A stretch of 38,948 bases of DNA from an uncultured Gammaproteobacteria bacterium. Its GTDB lineage: Bacteria; Pseudomonadota; Gammaproteobacteria; Pseudomonadales; Pseudohongiellaceae. The translations under genes and the position numbers were made by a program. Below the pieces are notes generated by a model. It worked only from the letters and a program-made list of their open reading frames with translations. It had not been told where the DNA came from and did no database searches. Every line of letters begins with the position of its first letter. The first letter of the stretch is position 1. Positions 8,136 to 16,720 of this stretch are shown here, in pieces. The stretch covers positions 1 to 38,948 of the forward strand of contig CAJXIY010000016.1 of assembly GCA_913054495.1 (NCBI GenBank), written 5' to 3'.

Positions 8136-8906
8136 ATGAAAAAATTCTCATTGCTGGCGACCCTGTGCTTGATGTTCTCAGGTCTCGCTCAGGCCGCACC
8201 CTATGACCACATCCACCTCGCCGCCCCCAGCGCCGAGGACGCAGTTAATTGGTATGTGAAACATTTTGGTGGGGAGCCGGCCCGGTTTATGCGCCGTAGC
8301 GATCCCAATCTTCCTATCGATCGGGTTATGTATGGCAATATCGCGGTGATCTTCTTCGAGCGTGAACCCACTGGTGGGTCCGTAGGTACCGGCGTCGACC
8401 ATTTTGGCTTCTCCATGCCCAATGTGGAAGAAGTCGTAGCCAGTGTGGTTGCCGATGGTGGCACTCAACTCGGTGACCTGATCGAGTTCGGTGGCATGCA
8501 GATTGGTTTTGTCGAAGACCCCTGGGGCACCAAGATCGAACTCATAGATGACGCTGACTTACGCGGCATGCATCACCTGCACCTGTCATCTGCGGACCCG
8601 GAATCGACCCTGCAATGGTACGCCGAAAATTTCGGTGGCGAGAGCGAGATGTTTGCAGGCGCCTTGCCGGGCTTGAATTACGGTGATATCTGGCTGCTGG
8701 TAGCACAGGCCAGAGGCGATATCGCGCCCACCGAGGGCCGCAGCTTCGATCACCTGGGTTGGAATTTTGAAGATCTGGATGCGGGGGCGGAGACATTGAA
8801 AGCCAATGGCGTGGTTTTTTCCATGGACCCACGGGACTATCGCGGCATTCGCATTTCCTTCGCCGAAGGACCTGACGGCGTAAGAATCGAGGTGGTTCAG
8901 AAGTAG
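8136..8906 (+). CDS. exported two-domain VOC (glyoxalase/dioxygenase superfamily) protein
   Basis: Encodes 256 residues with a clear signal peptide (MKKFSLLATLCLMFSGLAQA). It has two tandem VOC modules, about 23-140 and 143-256. Each has a His near its start (DHIHLAA; MHHLHLSS), a central His (GVDHFGFSM; FDHLGWNF) and a terminal Glu (GTKIELID; GVRIEVVQ). This is the metal-ligand pattern of glyoxalase I or extradiol dioxygenases. A strong AAAAGGAGG ribosome binding site precedes the ATG. Periplasmic location is unusual for this superfamily. The substrate is unknown. Confidence 0.85.
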   Translation: MKKFSLLATLCLMFSGLAQAAPYDHIHLAAPSAEDAVNWYVKHFGGEPARFMRRSDPNLPIDRVMYGNIAVIFFEREPTGGSVGTGVDHFGFSMPNVEEVVASVVADGGTQLGDLIEFGGMQIGFVEDPWGTKIELIDDADLRGMHHLHLSSADPESTLQWYAENFGGESEMFAGALPGLNYGDIWLLVAQARGDIAPTEGRSFDHLGWNFEDLDAGAETLKANGVVFSMDPRDYRGIRISFAEGPDGVRIEVVQK

Positions 8907-8993
8907 AGTCTGATTTAGACAACAGCAGATGTAGATCCCGAAGCCGATGCGCAGCCCGGATATTTCACCAGTACGCTTGAAAATTCGGGCTAG

Positions 8994-11708
8994 CTACCTG
9001 TCCATCGGGTTTAACTTATCTGCGTCCACATCCAGTCCTTTTAGCTGCTTTTTTAACTCGGCAGCGCTGAGCTTGCCGTCCCGGTAGAGTCCCACTAGGG
9101 CGGCATGACAAATGTAGTCGGGGCTTATCTCGAAGAACTTTCGAAGCGCTGGCCTGGATTCGCTGAGGCCATAGCCGTCGGTACCCAGAGTCGTGAAATT
9201 GTCCGGCATCCACGGTGCGATACTGTTGGGAAGCGCCTTCATATAATCTGTGACGGCGACATAAACTCCACTCTTATCGGTAAACAATTGCTCAAGGTAA
9301 GGAGTCTTCGATTTGGCAAAGGGATGCAGTCGATTGTGGCGCTCACAGGCTTCCGCTTCCCGGTACAACTCGTTATAACTGGTGACGCTCCAGATCGAGA
9401 CGGTGTGGCCTCTCGCTACCAGCAAGTCGCTGGCGGCAATGGCCTGTTGCATGATCGAGCCACTGGCCAACAGATGAATTTCCCGGTGCTGTGCAGTTTT
9501 CTTCCCGGCGCGCTTTGCCGGTTTCGAACTCTTATACAAATAAGCCCCGGCGATAATCGCCGTATCCAGGTTTTTCTCTGCTGGCATCGGCGGCATGACA
9601 TAATTTTCGTTATAGGCGGTAATGTAATAGAAGATATTTTCCTGCAATTCATACATTCGGCGAATGCCTTCCCGCACGATCACCACCAGCTCAAAGGCGA
9701 AGGCCGGGTCATAGCTCTTTAGATTCGGATAGGTGTTCGCAACTATCTGGGAATGACCATCCTGATGCTGGATGCCTTCTCCATTGAGTGTGGTTCTGCC
9801 GGCGGTGCCTCCGATCAAGAAACCCCGGCACAACATATCACCGCAGGTCCAGATCATGTCGCCGACTCTCTGGAAACCGAAGATTGAATAGAAAAAATAG
9901 AATGGAATCATGGGCAGGCCATGAATAGAGTAGGCGGTCCCGGCCGCAAGAAAAGAGGCGAGGGCACCGGTTTCACAGATTCCCTCCTGTAGGATCTGAC
10001 CGTCTTCAGCCTCTCGATAGGCCGACAGGGTCCCGGCATCCACCGGTGTGTAGCGTTGTCCCTGTAAAGAGAAGATGCCGGCTATCTTGAACAGGGCCTC
10101 GAGGCCGAAGGTGCGTGCTTCATCCGGAACGATTGGCACGATGTATTGGTTCAGCGTTTTATCCCGCAGTAGCGCCGACAGAATCCTTACCAGGGACATG
10201 GTAGTCGACTGTGGTCGCTTGCCTGAACCGGCGAGCAGGGACTCGAATGTTTCCAGGCCCGGCGCCTTCAGTTTTTTGCAATTGCTCTCGCGGACAGGGA
10301 TTGCGCCGCCCAGTTCTGCGCGTCTATCCCTGAGGTATTGCAGCTCCGGACTGTTTTCGGGGGGTCTATAAGACTCGGCGTTTTTTATCGCCTCGTCATT
10401 CAGTGGTATGCCGAAGTTTCTGGCGATTAACAGGCGTTGATCGCCGTCCAGGTTTTTCTTTTGATGTACGGTGTTGCTGCCTTCGGCGCCAATCATGCCG
10501 TCGCCCTTGACGGTCTTGATGAGGATTACTGTCGGCTTGCCGGTATTGTTGATGGCGCGATGATAGGCGCCATAAATCTTGACGGTGTCCTGTCCTCCCC
10601 GCTTGATTTGTTTCACCTCGGCATCTGAGAGCGAGTCCATCATTTTCTCGAGCTCGGGGTTTCCATCTACCCAGTGCTCCCGTTGCCGCTCCCCTGGCAA
10701 TATGGAATAACGCTGGTAATCGCCATCCACACATTCTTCCATGCGTCGTCGCAGCGTGCCGTTCACATCTTCGGCCAGCAGCTTGTCCCAGCCGCCGCCC
10801 CAGATTACCTTGATCACATCCCAGCCGGAGCCGGTGAAGGAGGCCTCCAGTTCCTGAATGATCTTGCCATTACCCCGCACCGGGCCGTCGAGACGTTGCA
10901 AATTGCAGTTTACTACCAATATCAGATTATCCAGTTGTTCTCTCGCTGCGATGTTAATGCTGCCCAGTACTTCCGGCTCATCGGTCTCCCCATCGCCTAT
11001 GAAACACCATACCTTGCCACCGAGCTTAGGCTTCAGCCCGCGATTCTCGAGATACTTGGCGAAGCGTGCCTGGTAAATTGCCGTCGGCGTCGACAGCCCC
11101 ATCGACGCATTCGCCACCTGCCAGTACTCCGGCATAGAGCGCGGGTGAGGATAGGAAGTGAGACCGCCTCCGCTCTGGAGTTCTCGTCGATAGTTCTGGA
11201 AGCGCTTGGTATCCAGCACACCTTCCAGCCAGGAGCGGGCATAGATACCGGGGGACGTATGGGGTTGCAGTATCACCAGGTCGCCGCCGTAATCGGCAGA
11301 TTTTTTACGAAAGAAATGATTAAAACCCACCTCGATCAAGGTCGCGGCAGAGGCGTAGGTGGCGATGTGGCCGCCGACACCGGTGCCGGCATCCTGGCCT
11401 CGCAGCACCATCGCCATGGCGTTCCAGCGCAGGATATTCTCCAGGCGCTGTTCAATCTCGCGATCGCCGGGATAGGGAGGCTGTTCGGAAACATGAATAG
11501 TATTCAGGTAGGGCGTATTGACCGAGGCTGCAGGGTAAGTGATCCGCTGTGTGTTACGCCAATTCGAGAGACCGGCCAATAGTTCATTAACGCCCTCATC
11601 GCCATAGAGGTCATAAACATCCGCCAGTGCTTCCAGCCATTCCCCGGTTTCTTCCGTGGCGAGAGCGACCGTTCCGGTTTCGCTGTTATTCCCTGCTGCG
11701 CTAATCAG
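8994..11708 (-). CDS. aceE: pyruvate dehydrogenase E1 component (homodimeric AceE type)
   Basis: The thiamine diphosphate-dependent E1 decarboxylates pyruvate and acetylates the lipoyl group of E2. The sequence carries SNWRNTQRITYPAAS, GQDAGTGVGGHIATYASAA, the ThDP motif IGDGETDEPE through VVNCN (about residues 236-265), and NGEGIQHQDGHSQI, all typical of AceE. Frame analysis shows AceE-like coding upstream of the first TTG (11579), including EWLEALADVYDLYGDEGVNEL, back to the end of the preceding gene. There is no in-frame ATG, GTG or TTG between 11579 and the upstream stop at 11757. The proposed start is CTG at 11708, forming a CTGA overlap with the upstream stop codon. ATT at 11705, 6 nt after GGGGAG, is the alternative. 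Length is then 903-904 residues, against 887 for E. coli. No E2/E3 gene is adjacent. Confidence 0.92.
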   Translation of the reverse strand: MISAAGNNSETGTVALATEETGEWLEALADVYDLYGDEGVNELLAGLSNWRNTQRITYPAASVNTPYLNTIHVSEQPPYPGDREIEQRLENILRWNAMAMVLRGQDAGTGVGGHIATYASAATLIEVGFNHFFRKKSADYGGDLVILQPHTSPGIYARSWLEGVLDTKRFQNYRRELQSGGGLTSYPHPRSMPEYWQVANASMGLSTPTAIYQARFAKYLENRGLKPKLGGKVWCFIGDGETDEPEVLGSINIAAREQLDNLILVVNCNLQRLDGPVRGNGKIIQELEASFTGSGWDVIKVIWGGGWDKLLAEDVNGTLRRRMEECVDGDYQRYSILPGERQREHWVDGNPELEKMMDSLSDAEVKQIKRGGQDTVKIYGAYHRAINNTGKPTVILIKTVKGDGMIGAEGSNTVHQKKNLDGDQRLLIARNFGIPLNDEAIKNAESYRPPENSPELQYLRDRRAELGGAIPVRESNCKKLKAPGLETFESLLAGSGKRPQSTTMSLVRILSALLRDKTLNQYIVPIVPDEARTFGLEALFKIAGIFSLQGQRYTPVDAGTLSAYREAEDGQILQEGICETGALASFLAAGTAYSIHGLPMIPFYFFYSIFGFQRVGDMIWTCGDMLCRGFLIGGTAGRTTLNGEGIQHQDGHSQIVANTYPNLKSYDPAFAFELVVIVREGIRRMYELQENIFYYITAYNENYVMPPMPAEKNLDTAIIAGAYLYKSSKPAKRAGKKTAQHREIHLLASGSIMQQAIAASDLLVARGHTVSIWSVTSYNELYREAEACERHNRLHPFAKSKTPYLEQLFTDKSGVYVAVTDYMKALPNSIAPWMPDNFTTLGTDGYGLSESRPALRKFFEISPDYICHAALVGLYRDGKLSAAELKKQLKGLDVDADKLNPMDR

Positions 11709-12253
11709 AGGCTCCCCAAATACGAGAAAATCAATTCCGCATCCCTGTCCACACAGCTATCGGCATGGGCGTAAATGTAATCAGCCGACAATCGCTGAAT
11801 CTGGTCGGCTTTGCGGATGACGCTCTTGAAGGCCGGGATTTCCCTCGGTGGCAGGCTGCGGCTGCTGTAAAAATCGATGAGCAAAAGCAGCTCTTTCTGA
11901 TCCAGCACCTGCACAAGTATTTGCGCAATACCCGGCCTGAATTTGTGCCAGGCATAGGCTTCTGCGTAGCAGGCGGCGATGGTCCGTTTCAGATTCAGCG
12001 GCAGTGCCACCTCGGCCGACATGCTGACGATACTCGAGTAGGTTCTGATGATGTCACGGGTCTGCTGCAGGGCCATCGACTCGAAGCGATCACCGGTCTC
12101 CGTGACGCGCAACAGGCGGTTGGCGTCGTATATGGAGTCGGCATAGGCGGCAGTGATACCGGAACACAGCACTGCTGCCAGGCATGGGGCTGCCAGGTGT
12201 CGGAGAGAGAAACTGATTGTTTTGGGAATCTTCACTGATGCTTTGAATACCAC
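11705..12253 (-). CDS. exported protein of unknown function (DUF2059-like), coupled to aceE
   Basis: Encodes 182 residues from GTG 12253, or 176 from GTG 12235. A signal peptide ends ITAAYA|DS. The mature protein is helical with a segment VLDQKELLLLIDFYSSRSL, which resembles the 'FY.S' signature of DUF2059, but I would not press the assignment. Its stop TGA (11705-11707) lies inside the proposed start of aceE, so the two genes are probably one transcript with translational coupling. Why an exported protein should precede pyruvate dehydrogenase is unclear. It is divergent from the MarR gene, with a 234-nt spacer. Confidence 0.7.
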   Translation of the reverse strand: MVFKASVKIPKTISFSLRHLAAPCLAAVLCSGITAAYADSIYDANRLLRVTETGDRFESMALQQTRDIIRTYSSIVSMSAEVALPLNLKRTIAACYAEAYAWHKFRPGIAQILVQVLDQKELLLLIDFYSSRSLPPREIPAFKSVIRKADQIQRLSADYIYAHADSCVDRDAELIFSYLGSL

Positions 12254-12487
12254 GGTTAATGATGTCCGCTATTGTACTGCACCAAAACTCGGGACAACAA
12301 CCGGGACTGGTTCCGCTGCAATCGAACTGGAGCCCACGGCCAGGCCTGCATCCGCATTTTCGAACCGCGCTAACATCGGTGTCGGCCACCGCAGCCAGCA
12401 CCGAACAATTACCGCGCCAGATCAATTGACTGCCGCAGGCAACAATGACAACATGCTGACATTATCGGACCAGGGATTCCGTGACTC

Positions 12488-12928
12488 ATGCACTATCCAA
12501 AACGTATGCTATTTCTCGATTTTGTGCTTTCGGTGTTCCGGCTAAATGGCCTGTTGATCTCCGAAGGCGACGCCATGACCGAAAAGCTGGGCTTGACCAG
12601 CGCGCGCTGGAAGGTGATCGGCGCCATCGCCCTCTCCAGTAAGGGCCTGACCGTCCCTGGCATCGCTCGTGTACTCGGTCAGTCCCGCCAGGCCGTGCAA
12701 CGTATTACCGATGTGATGGTTAGCGACAACCTCTTGTTTTACCAGGTCAATCCCAGGCACAAGCGTTCGGTAACCGTCACCCTTACGGACGCGGGCACGA
12801 AAATTTACAACCTGCTGCGTGAGGTCCAGGATCCCTGGGCGCTTGGCACCACCGAAGACATCCCCATCGAGGAGTTGGAGAGCGCTCTGCGCCTGGTGCG
12901 ACGGCTGATTCAGAAGTTCGATAAATGA
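12488..12928 (+). CDS. MarR-family transcriptional regulator
   Basis: Encodes 146 residues. It is a winged-helix protein with the MarR layout: N-terminal helix, then TSARWKVIGAIALSSKGLTVPGIARVLGQSRQAVQRITDVMVSDNLL as the HTH (quoted in overlapping parts, about residues 37-83). A wing NPRHKRSVTVTLTDAGTKI and a C-terminal dimerisation helix follow. The ligand is unknown. The stop overlaps the start of nnrE/nnrD by ATGA, so the regulator and NAD(P)HX repair enzyme are cotranslated. Target sites are probably in the 12254-12487 spacer, though I see no convincing palindrome there. Confidence 0.85.
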   Translation: MHYPKRMLFLDFVLSVFRLNGLLISEGDAMTEKLGLTSARWKVIGAIALSSKGLTVPGIARVLGQSRQAVQRITDVMVSDNLLFYQVNPRHKRSVTVTLTDAGTKIYNLLREVQDPWALGTTEDIPIEELESALRLVRRLIQKFDK

Positions 12929-14496
12929 CTGATTTCACCACCAAGCTTCCCCGCAATCTATATCGGGCCGCGCAAGTCCGTGAACTCGACCGTATCGCCA
13001 TCGAGGAATTCGACATCGCCGGCTTCAAACTGATGCAGGTAGCCGGGGCGGTCGCCTTCAACCAGCTTTTGGAGGCCTGGCCTCAGGTTCAACACCTGCG
13101 GGTTTTTGTGGGCAGCGGCAATAACGGCGGCGATGGCTACATAGTTGCCGCTCTGGCCCGCGAGCATGGCCTCGGTGTGGAGCTCATCGCAGTTGCTGAC
13201 CCACAGCAACTAAAGGGCGATGCCCGGGCCGCCTGGCAATGGGCCGGGGAACGGGCTGTGCAGGTGATCGCCTATGCCGATTTCCTTGCCGAGGCGCACC
13301 CCACTCATCTGCATACGGTCATCGTCGATGCCCTGCTGGGGACCGGCCTCGATCGAGAAGTTGCAGGTGAGTACAGGCAGGCAATCGAACATATTAACGT
13401 CGCGGCCTGTCCAGTGCTGGCGTTGGATATCCCCTCCGGGCTTAGTGCCGATACCGGGGCGCAACTCGGTATCGCTGTGTGTGCGGATCAGACGGTGACG
13501 TTCGTAGGCATGAAACAGGGCTTGCTGACCTATCGTGGCCGGGACTTCGCCGGCGGCGTTCACTTTTCCGACCTGGATATTCCGGAAGGCATCTACTCGA
13601 CGGCTACGGCGCCGGCGCCATCGGCACTGCGCATCGATATCAATATCACCTCGAAAATCCTGGTACCAAGAACCCGCTCCTCTCACAAGGGCAGTCACGG
13701 TCACGTGGTGGTACTGGGTGGTGATTATGGCTATGGTGGCGCCCCATTGATGGCGGCGGAAGCTGCACTGAGAACCGGCGCTGGCCTCGTTACTCTGATT
13801 ACCCGTAGCAGCCATCGTCCGGCTGTGCTGGCGCGGCGACCGGAACTGATGGTGCTGGGCACCGAGGATGAGGGCGCCGAGGTAGCAGAACAAATATCGA
13901 AGGCCAGCGTCATCGTACTGGGGCCAGGGTTAGGACGCGGACCCTGGGGTCAGGATTTATTCCGACAGGCCTTGAGCGCCCAGGTTGCTCATGACATACC
14001 ACTGGTGATAGATGCCGATGGCTTGAACTTATTAGCCCAGCGCAGCGCGACCGGCGCCCCCTTAAAAAGAGACAACTGGATACTTACTCCGCACCCGGGA
14101 GAGGCGGCAACGCTGTTGGATTGTTCCGTGGCGGAGATTCAGGATGATAGGTTCACCGCCGTAAGGTCCTTGCTTCAACGCTGGGGTGGTAGTTGCCTGT
14201 TGAAAGGGAGCGGCAGTCTGGTCTGCGTCGAAAGCGAAAATGGCGCGCACGCCCAGGTGTTTCTGAGTACCGAGGGTAATGCGGGCATGGCGACCGCAGG
14301 CATGGGTGATGTCTTAAGCGGCATTATCGCGGGTCTCGTTGCCCAGGGTCACAGCGCGCAAACCAGCCTATGTTGTGGGGTCTGCATTCACGGAGAAGCC
14401 GCCGATCTGGCGATGGCAGCGGAGGGTGAACGCGGCATGGTGGCTACGGATCTGTTTCCATTTATCCGCCAGTTAGTGAATCCCTCGATTGACTAA
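12925..14496 (+). CDS. nnrE-nnrD: bifunctional NAD(P)H-hydrate epimerase / ADP- or ATP-dependent dehydratase
   Basis: Encodes 523 residues, the YjeF-type fusion. The N-terminal epimerase domain (about 1-220) has VGSGNNGGDGYIVA and LALDIPSGLSADTG. The C-terminal ribokinase-like dehydratase (about 240-520) has HKGSHGHVVVLGGDYGYGGAP, LGPGLGRGPWG, LVIDADGLNLLA, LTPHPGEAATLL and GNAGMATAGMGDVLSGIIAG. The two activities repair hydrated NADH and NADPH. The start overlaps the MarR stop by 4 nt. The gene stands in front of tsaE as in many gammaproteobacteria. Confidence 0.95.
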   Translation: MTDFTTKLPRNLYRAAQVRELDRIAIEEFDIAGFKLMQVAGAVAFNQLLEAWPQVQHLRVFVGSGNNGGDGYIVAALAREHGLGVELIAVADPQQLKGDARAAWQWAGERAVQVIAYADFLAEAHPTHLHTVIVDALLGTGLDREVAGEYRQAIEHINVAACPVLALDIPSGLSADTGAQLGIAVCADQTVTFVGMKQGLLTYRGRDFAGGVHFSDLDIPEGIYSTATAPAPSALRIDINITSKILVPRTRSSHKGSHGHVVVLGGDYGYGGAPLMAAEAALRTGAGLVTLITRSSHRPAVLARRPELMVLGTEDEGAEVAEQISKASVIVLGPGLGRGPWGQDLFRQALSAQVAHDIPLVIDADGLNLLAQRSATGAPLKRDNWILTPHPGEAATLLDCSVAEIQDDRFTAVRSLLQRWGGSCLLKGSGSLVCVESENGAHAQVFLSTEGNAGMATAGMGDVLSGIIAGLVAQGHSAQTSLCCGVCIHGEAADLAMAAEGERGMVATDLFPFIRQLVNPSID

Positions 14497-14514
14497 GAGT
14501 CGTCCAAGCGCATT

Positions 14515-15045
14515 GTGTCCAACAAAAAACACCATATTAAAGACGAGTCAGCAATGCTGCTCTTTGGTGCCCAAATTGCACAGGCGACTTTCGCCGACCC
14601 CACCACTTCTCTGGCCGACGTAAGCGCCGGCCAGGGTGTCCCCACAATCGGTGGGGTACTGCATCTGCATGGTGATCTTGGTGCCGGTAAAACCACTCTG
14701 ACACGCGGTATTCTGAGAGGCTACGGGTATGCCGGCGCGGTGAAGAGCCCAAGCTATACCCTGGTGGAGGCCTATGAATTCACGCTCTGCAAACTCTATC
14801 ACTTCGATTTTTACCGGCTGAATGATCCGCGGGAAGTGGAATTCCTGGGGGTCGAAGACTATTTCAGCCCGGAAAATCTCTGTATCGTGGAATGGGCTGA
14901 AAGAGGGAGCGGGGCGATTCCACCGGCAGATCTGCGCCTGGATATCGAAATTGAGGGAACGGGACGCCTGCTGGGATGTCAAACAAACTCTGAAAAGGGC
15001 GAGGCCATAGCCAAAAGATTGTGGACCTCAGGCCGAAAGTTATAG
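14515..15045 (+). CDS. tsaE: tRNA threonylcarbamoyladenosine biosynthesis ATPase TsaE (YjeE)
   Basis: Encodes 176 residues. The Walker A HGDLGAGKTTLTRGIL, VKSPSYTLVEAYEF, YHFDFYRLNDPREVEFLGVEDYF and VEWAERG define TsaE, the ATPase partner of TsaD/TsaB in t6A tRNA modification. A GTG start at 14515 gives an N-terminus whose spacing to the first helix matches the E. coli protein. The in-frame ATG at 14554 would shorten that helix. A roughly 12-residue extra loop (DPTTSLADVSAGQG) lies before the beta strand preceding the P-loop. It is 18 nt after nnrD and 31 nt before amiC. Confidence 0.93.
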   Translation: MSNKKHHIKDESAMLLFGAQIAQATFADPTTSLADVSAGQGVPTIGGVLHLHGDLGAGKTTLTRGILRGYGYAGAVKSPSYTLVEAYEFTLCKLYHFDFYRLNDPREVEFLGVEDYFSPENLCIVEWAERGSGAIPPADLRLDIEIEGTGRLLGCQTNSEKGEAIAKRLWTSGRKL

Positions 15046-15076
15046 ACAACGCGGACTATGCCGTCAAGAATTTGCT

Positions 15077-16588
15077 ATGAAATTTCGCATTAGTTTAAAT
15101 CAGTCAGTTGTGGGGGTGATTTCGACCCTCGCGCTGTTAGCCACACCCCTGTACGCCGCCGAAGTGGAGGAGGTGAGGGTGTGGCGCGCGCCGGATCACA
15201 CTCGCCTGGTTTTCGATCTGAGTGAGCGCGTGGATTTCAATCTATTCACCCTGGCCAATCCCGACCGTATTGTGATCGATATTGAGAATTCTTCTCTCAC
15301 AGGCTCGCTTGCCGGGCTGGATCTCAGCGACAGTCCCATCACCGGGATCAGGAGTGGGACCCGAGAGGGCAATACCCTGAGAATCGTGTTGGATATAAAC
15401 AGCGCCGTCGAGCCCTCCGGTTTTAGCCTGGCGCCAAATACCGAGCTTGGGCACCGCCTGGTGGTCGACCTCTACGATGAGGTGCCGGCAGAGGCCGGCG
15501 CGCGCATTGGCAGTGCGATCCGAACGCCGGTGGTGGCCGAGAAGAGAGACATCGTCATCGCCATTTCTGCCGGCCATGGCGGCGAGGATCCGGGTGCACT
15601 GGGAGTCGATAAGCGCATCAAGGAGAAGAACATCACCCTGGCGATTTCCCGTGCCCTGTTCGCCCGATTCAATAGCATGGCCGGTTATAAGCCGGTGATG
15701 ATCAGAAATAGTGATTACTACGTGGAACTAAAACGCCGGCCGGAGATTGCCCGCAATAATCGCGCCGACCTGTTTATTGCTATCCACGCAGACTGGTATC
15801 GTAATAGCAATGCGCGTGGCCTGACTCTCTACGCCTTATCCGGTGATCGCGCGGACCGGGAGAATGCTCGCCGCGTCGCCGACAAGGAAAACCAGGCCGA
15901 TCTGCTGGGAGGCGTCGGTGGCGATCTTAGCCTGGATGTACTGGATGACGACGTGGCCCTGACCCTGGTGTCACTGCAGATGGCCTGGAGCATGGAACAG
16001 AGTCTGATTGCCGGCACCCGGGTGTTGGAATCACTCGATGGTATCACCCGCCTGCGGCGGGACAAGGTTCAGCAGGCTTCATTGCAGGTGCTGAACTCGC
16101 CGGACATCCCTTCGATTCTCATAGAGACCGGTTATCTGACGAACCCCGCCGAGGCGCGTCTGCTCAACAGCCCCGAGTTTCAGCGACGGCTTTCGGCCGC
16201 TATTGCCCAGGGCGTGGTGAATTACTTCTACGACGCACCACCGGATGATTCGCTAATCGCCTGGCAAAAACAGAACGGCATCGTGCCTGGTTCATACACG
16301 GTTAAACGCGGTGACAGTCTCTCGATGATCGCCCTGCGTTTTGGGGTTTCATTGGCCGGCCTCAAAGCCAGCAACGGCCTTGCTAGCAACACGATTCAAA
16401 TCGGTCAGCAACTCAGTATTCCCGGTGGCGTTGGTTCGCAAGCATCCGAGCATACGATTCGCCGGGGTGAAACTCTCTCGGAAATCGCGCAGCAATACCG
16501 GGTGAGTCTCGCCAGCCTGAGGCAGGCCAATAAGCTCTCCGGCGATCGCATTATGATCGGCCAGAAACTCAAGATTCCTGCCAGTTAA
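15077..16588 (+). CDS. amiC: N-acetylmuramoyl-L-alanine amidase with AMIN and LysM domains
   Basis: Encodes 503 residues. Order: signal peptide (1-27, ending LYAA), AMIN domain (about 30-130, septal targeting), Amidase_3 catalytic domain (about 155-385), then two LysM repeats (about 405-448 and 457-501). Zinc and catalytic residues are visible in AISAGHGGEDPGA, the Glu of KEKNITLAISRALF, AIHAD, and the Glu of ILIETGYLTNPAEARLL. It cleaves the amide between MurNAc and the stem peptide during cell separation. Two LysMs and the position before mutL match AmiB/AmiC of pseudomonads; the E. coli gene at this place is called amiB. Confidence 0.93.
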   Translation: MKFRISLNQSVVGVISTLALLATPLYAAEVEEVRVWRAPDHTRLVFDLSERVDFNLFTLANPDRIVIDIENSSLTGSLAGLDLSDSPITGIRSGTREGNTLRIVLDINSAVEPSGFSLAPNTELGHRLVVDLYDEVPAEAGARIGSAIRTPVVAEKRDIVIAISAGHGGEDPGALGVDKRIKEKNITLAISRALFARFNSMAGYKPVMIRNSDYYVELKRRPEIARNNRADLFIAIHADWYRNSNARGLTLYALSGDRADRENARRVADKENQADLLGGVGGDLSLDVLDDDVALTLVSLQMAWSMEQSLIAGTRVLESLDGITRLRRDKVQQASLQVLNSPDIPSILIETGYLTNPAEARLLNSPEFQRRLSAAIAQGVVNYFYDAPPDDSLIAWQKQNGIVPGSYTVKRGDSLSMIALRFGVSLAGLKASNGLASNTIQIGQQLSIPGGVGSQASEHTIRRGETLSEIAQQYRVSLASLRQANKLSGDRIMIGQKLKIPAS

Positions 16589-16720
16589 TAGATCGCCGTC
16601 TCGGCTCCGGTCGTATTACCTCGGGCGCTACCACCACCGTCAGCCATCATTCTAATCCACATCGATGATGCTACAATGCTGAAGCTCCCCACCACTTCTC
16701 CAGCACAGATTCCTTAAAGC

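Noticed and set aside
10674-11582. A 302-codon + strand ORF opposite aceE
   Set aside because: It is antisense to strongly conserved AceE motifs, has no recognisable family and no ribosome binding site; it is a shadow of codon bias on the other strand.
13210-13893. A 227-codon minus-strand ORF inside nnrE/nnrD
   Set aside because: It is fully antisense to conserved YjeF motifs and shows no protein family signature.
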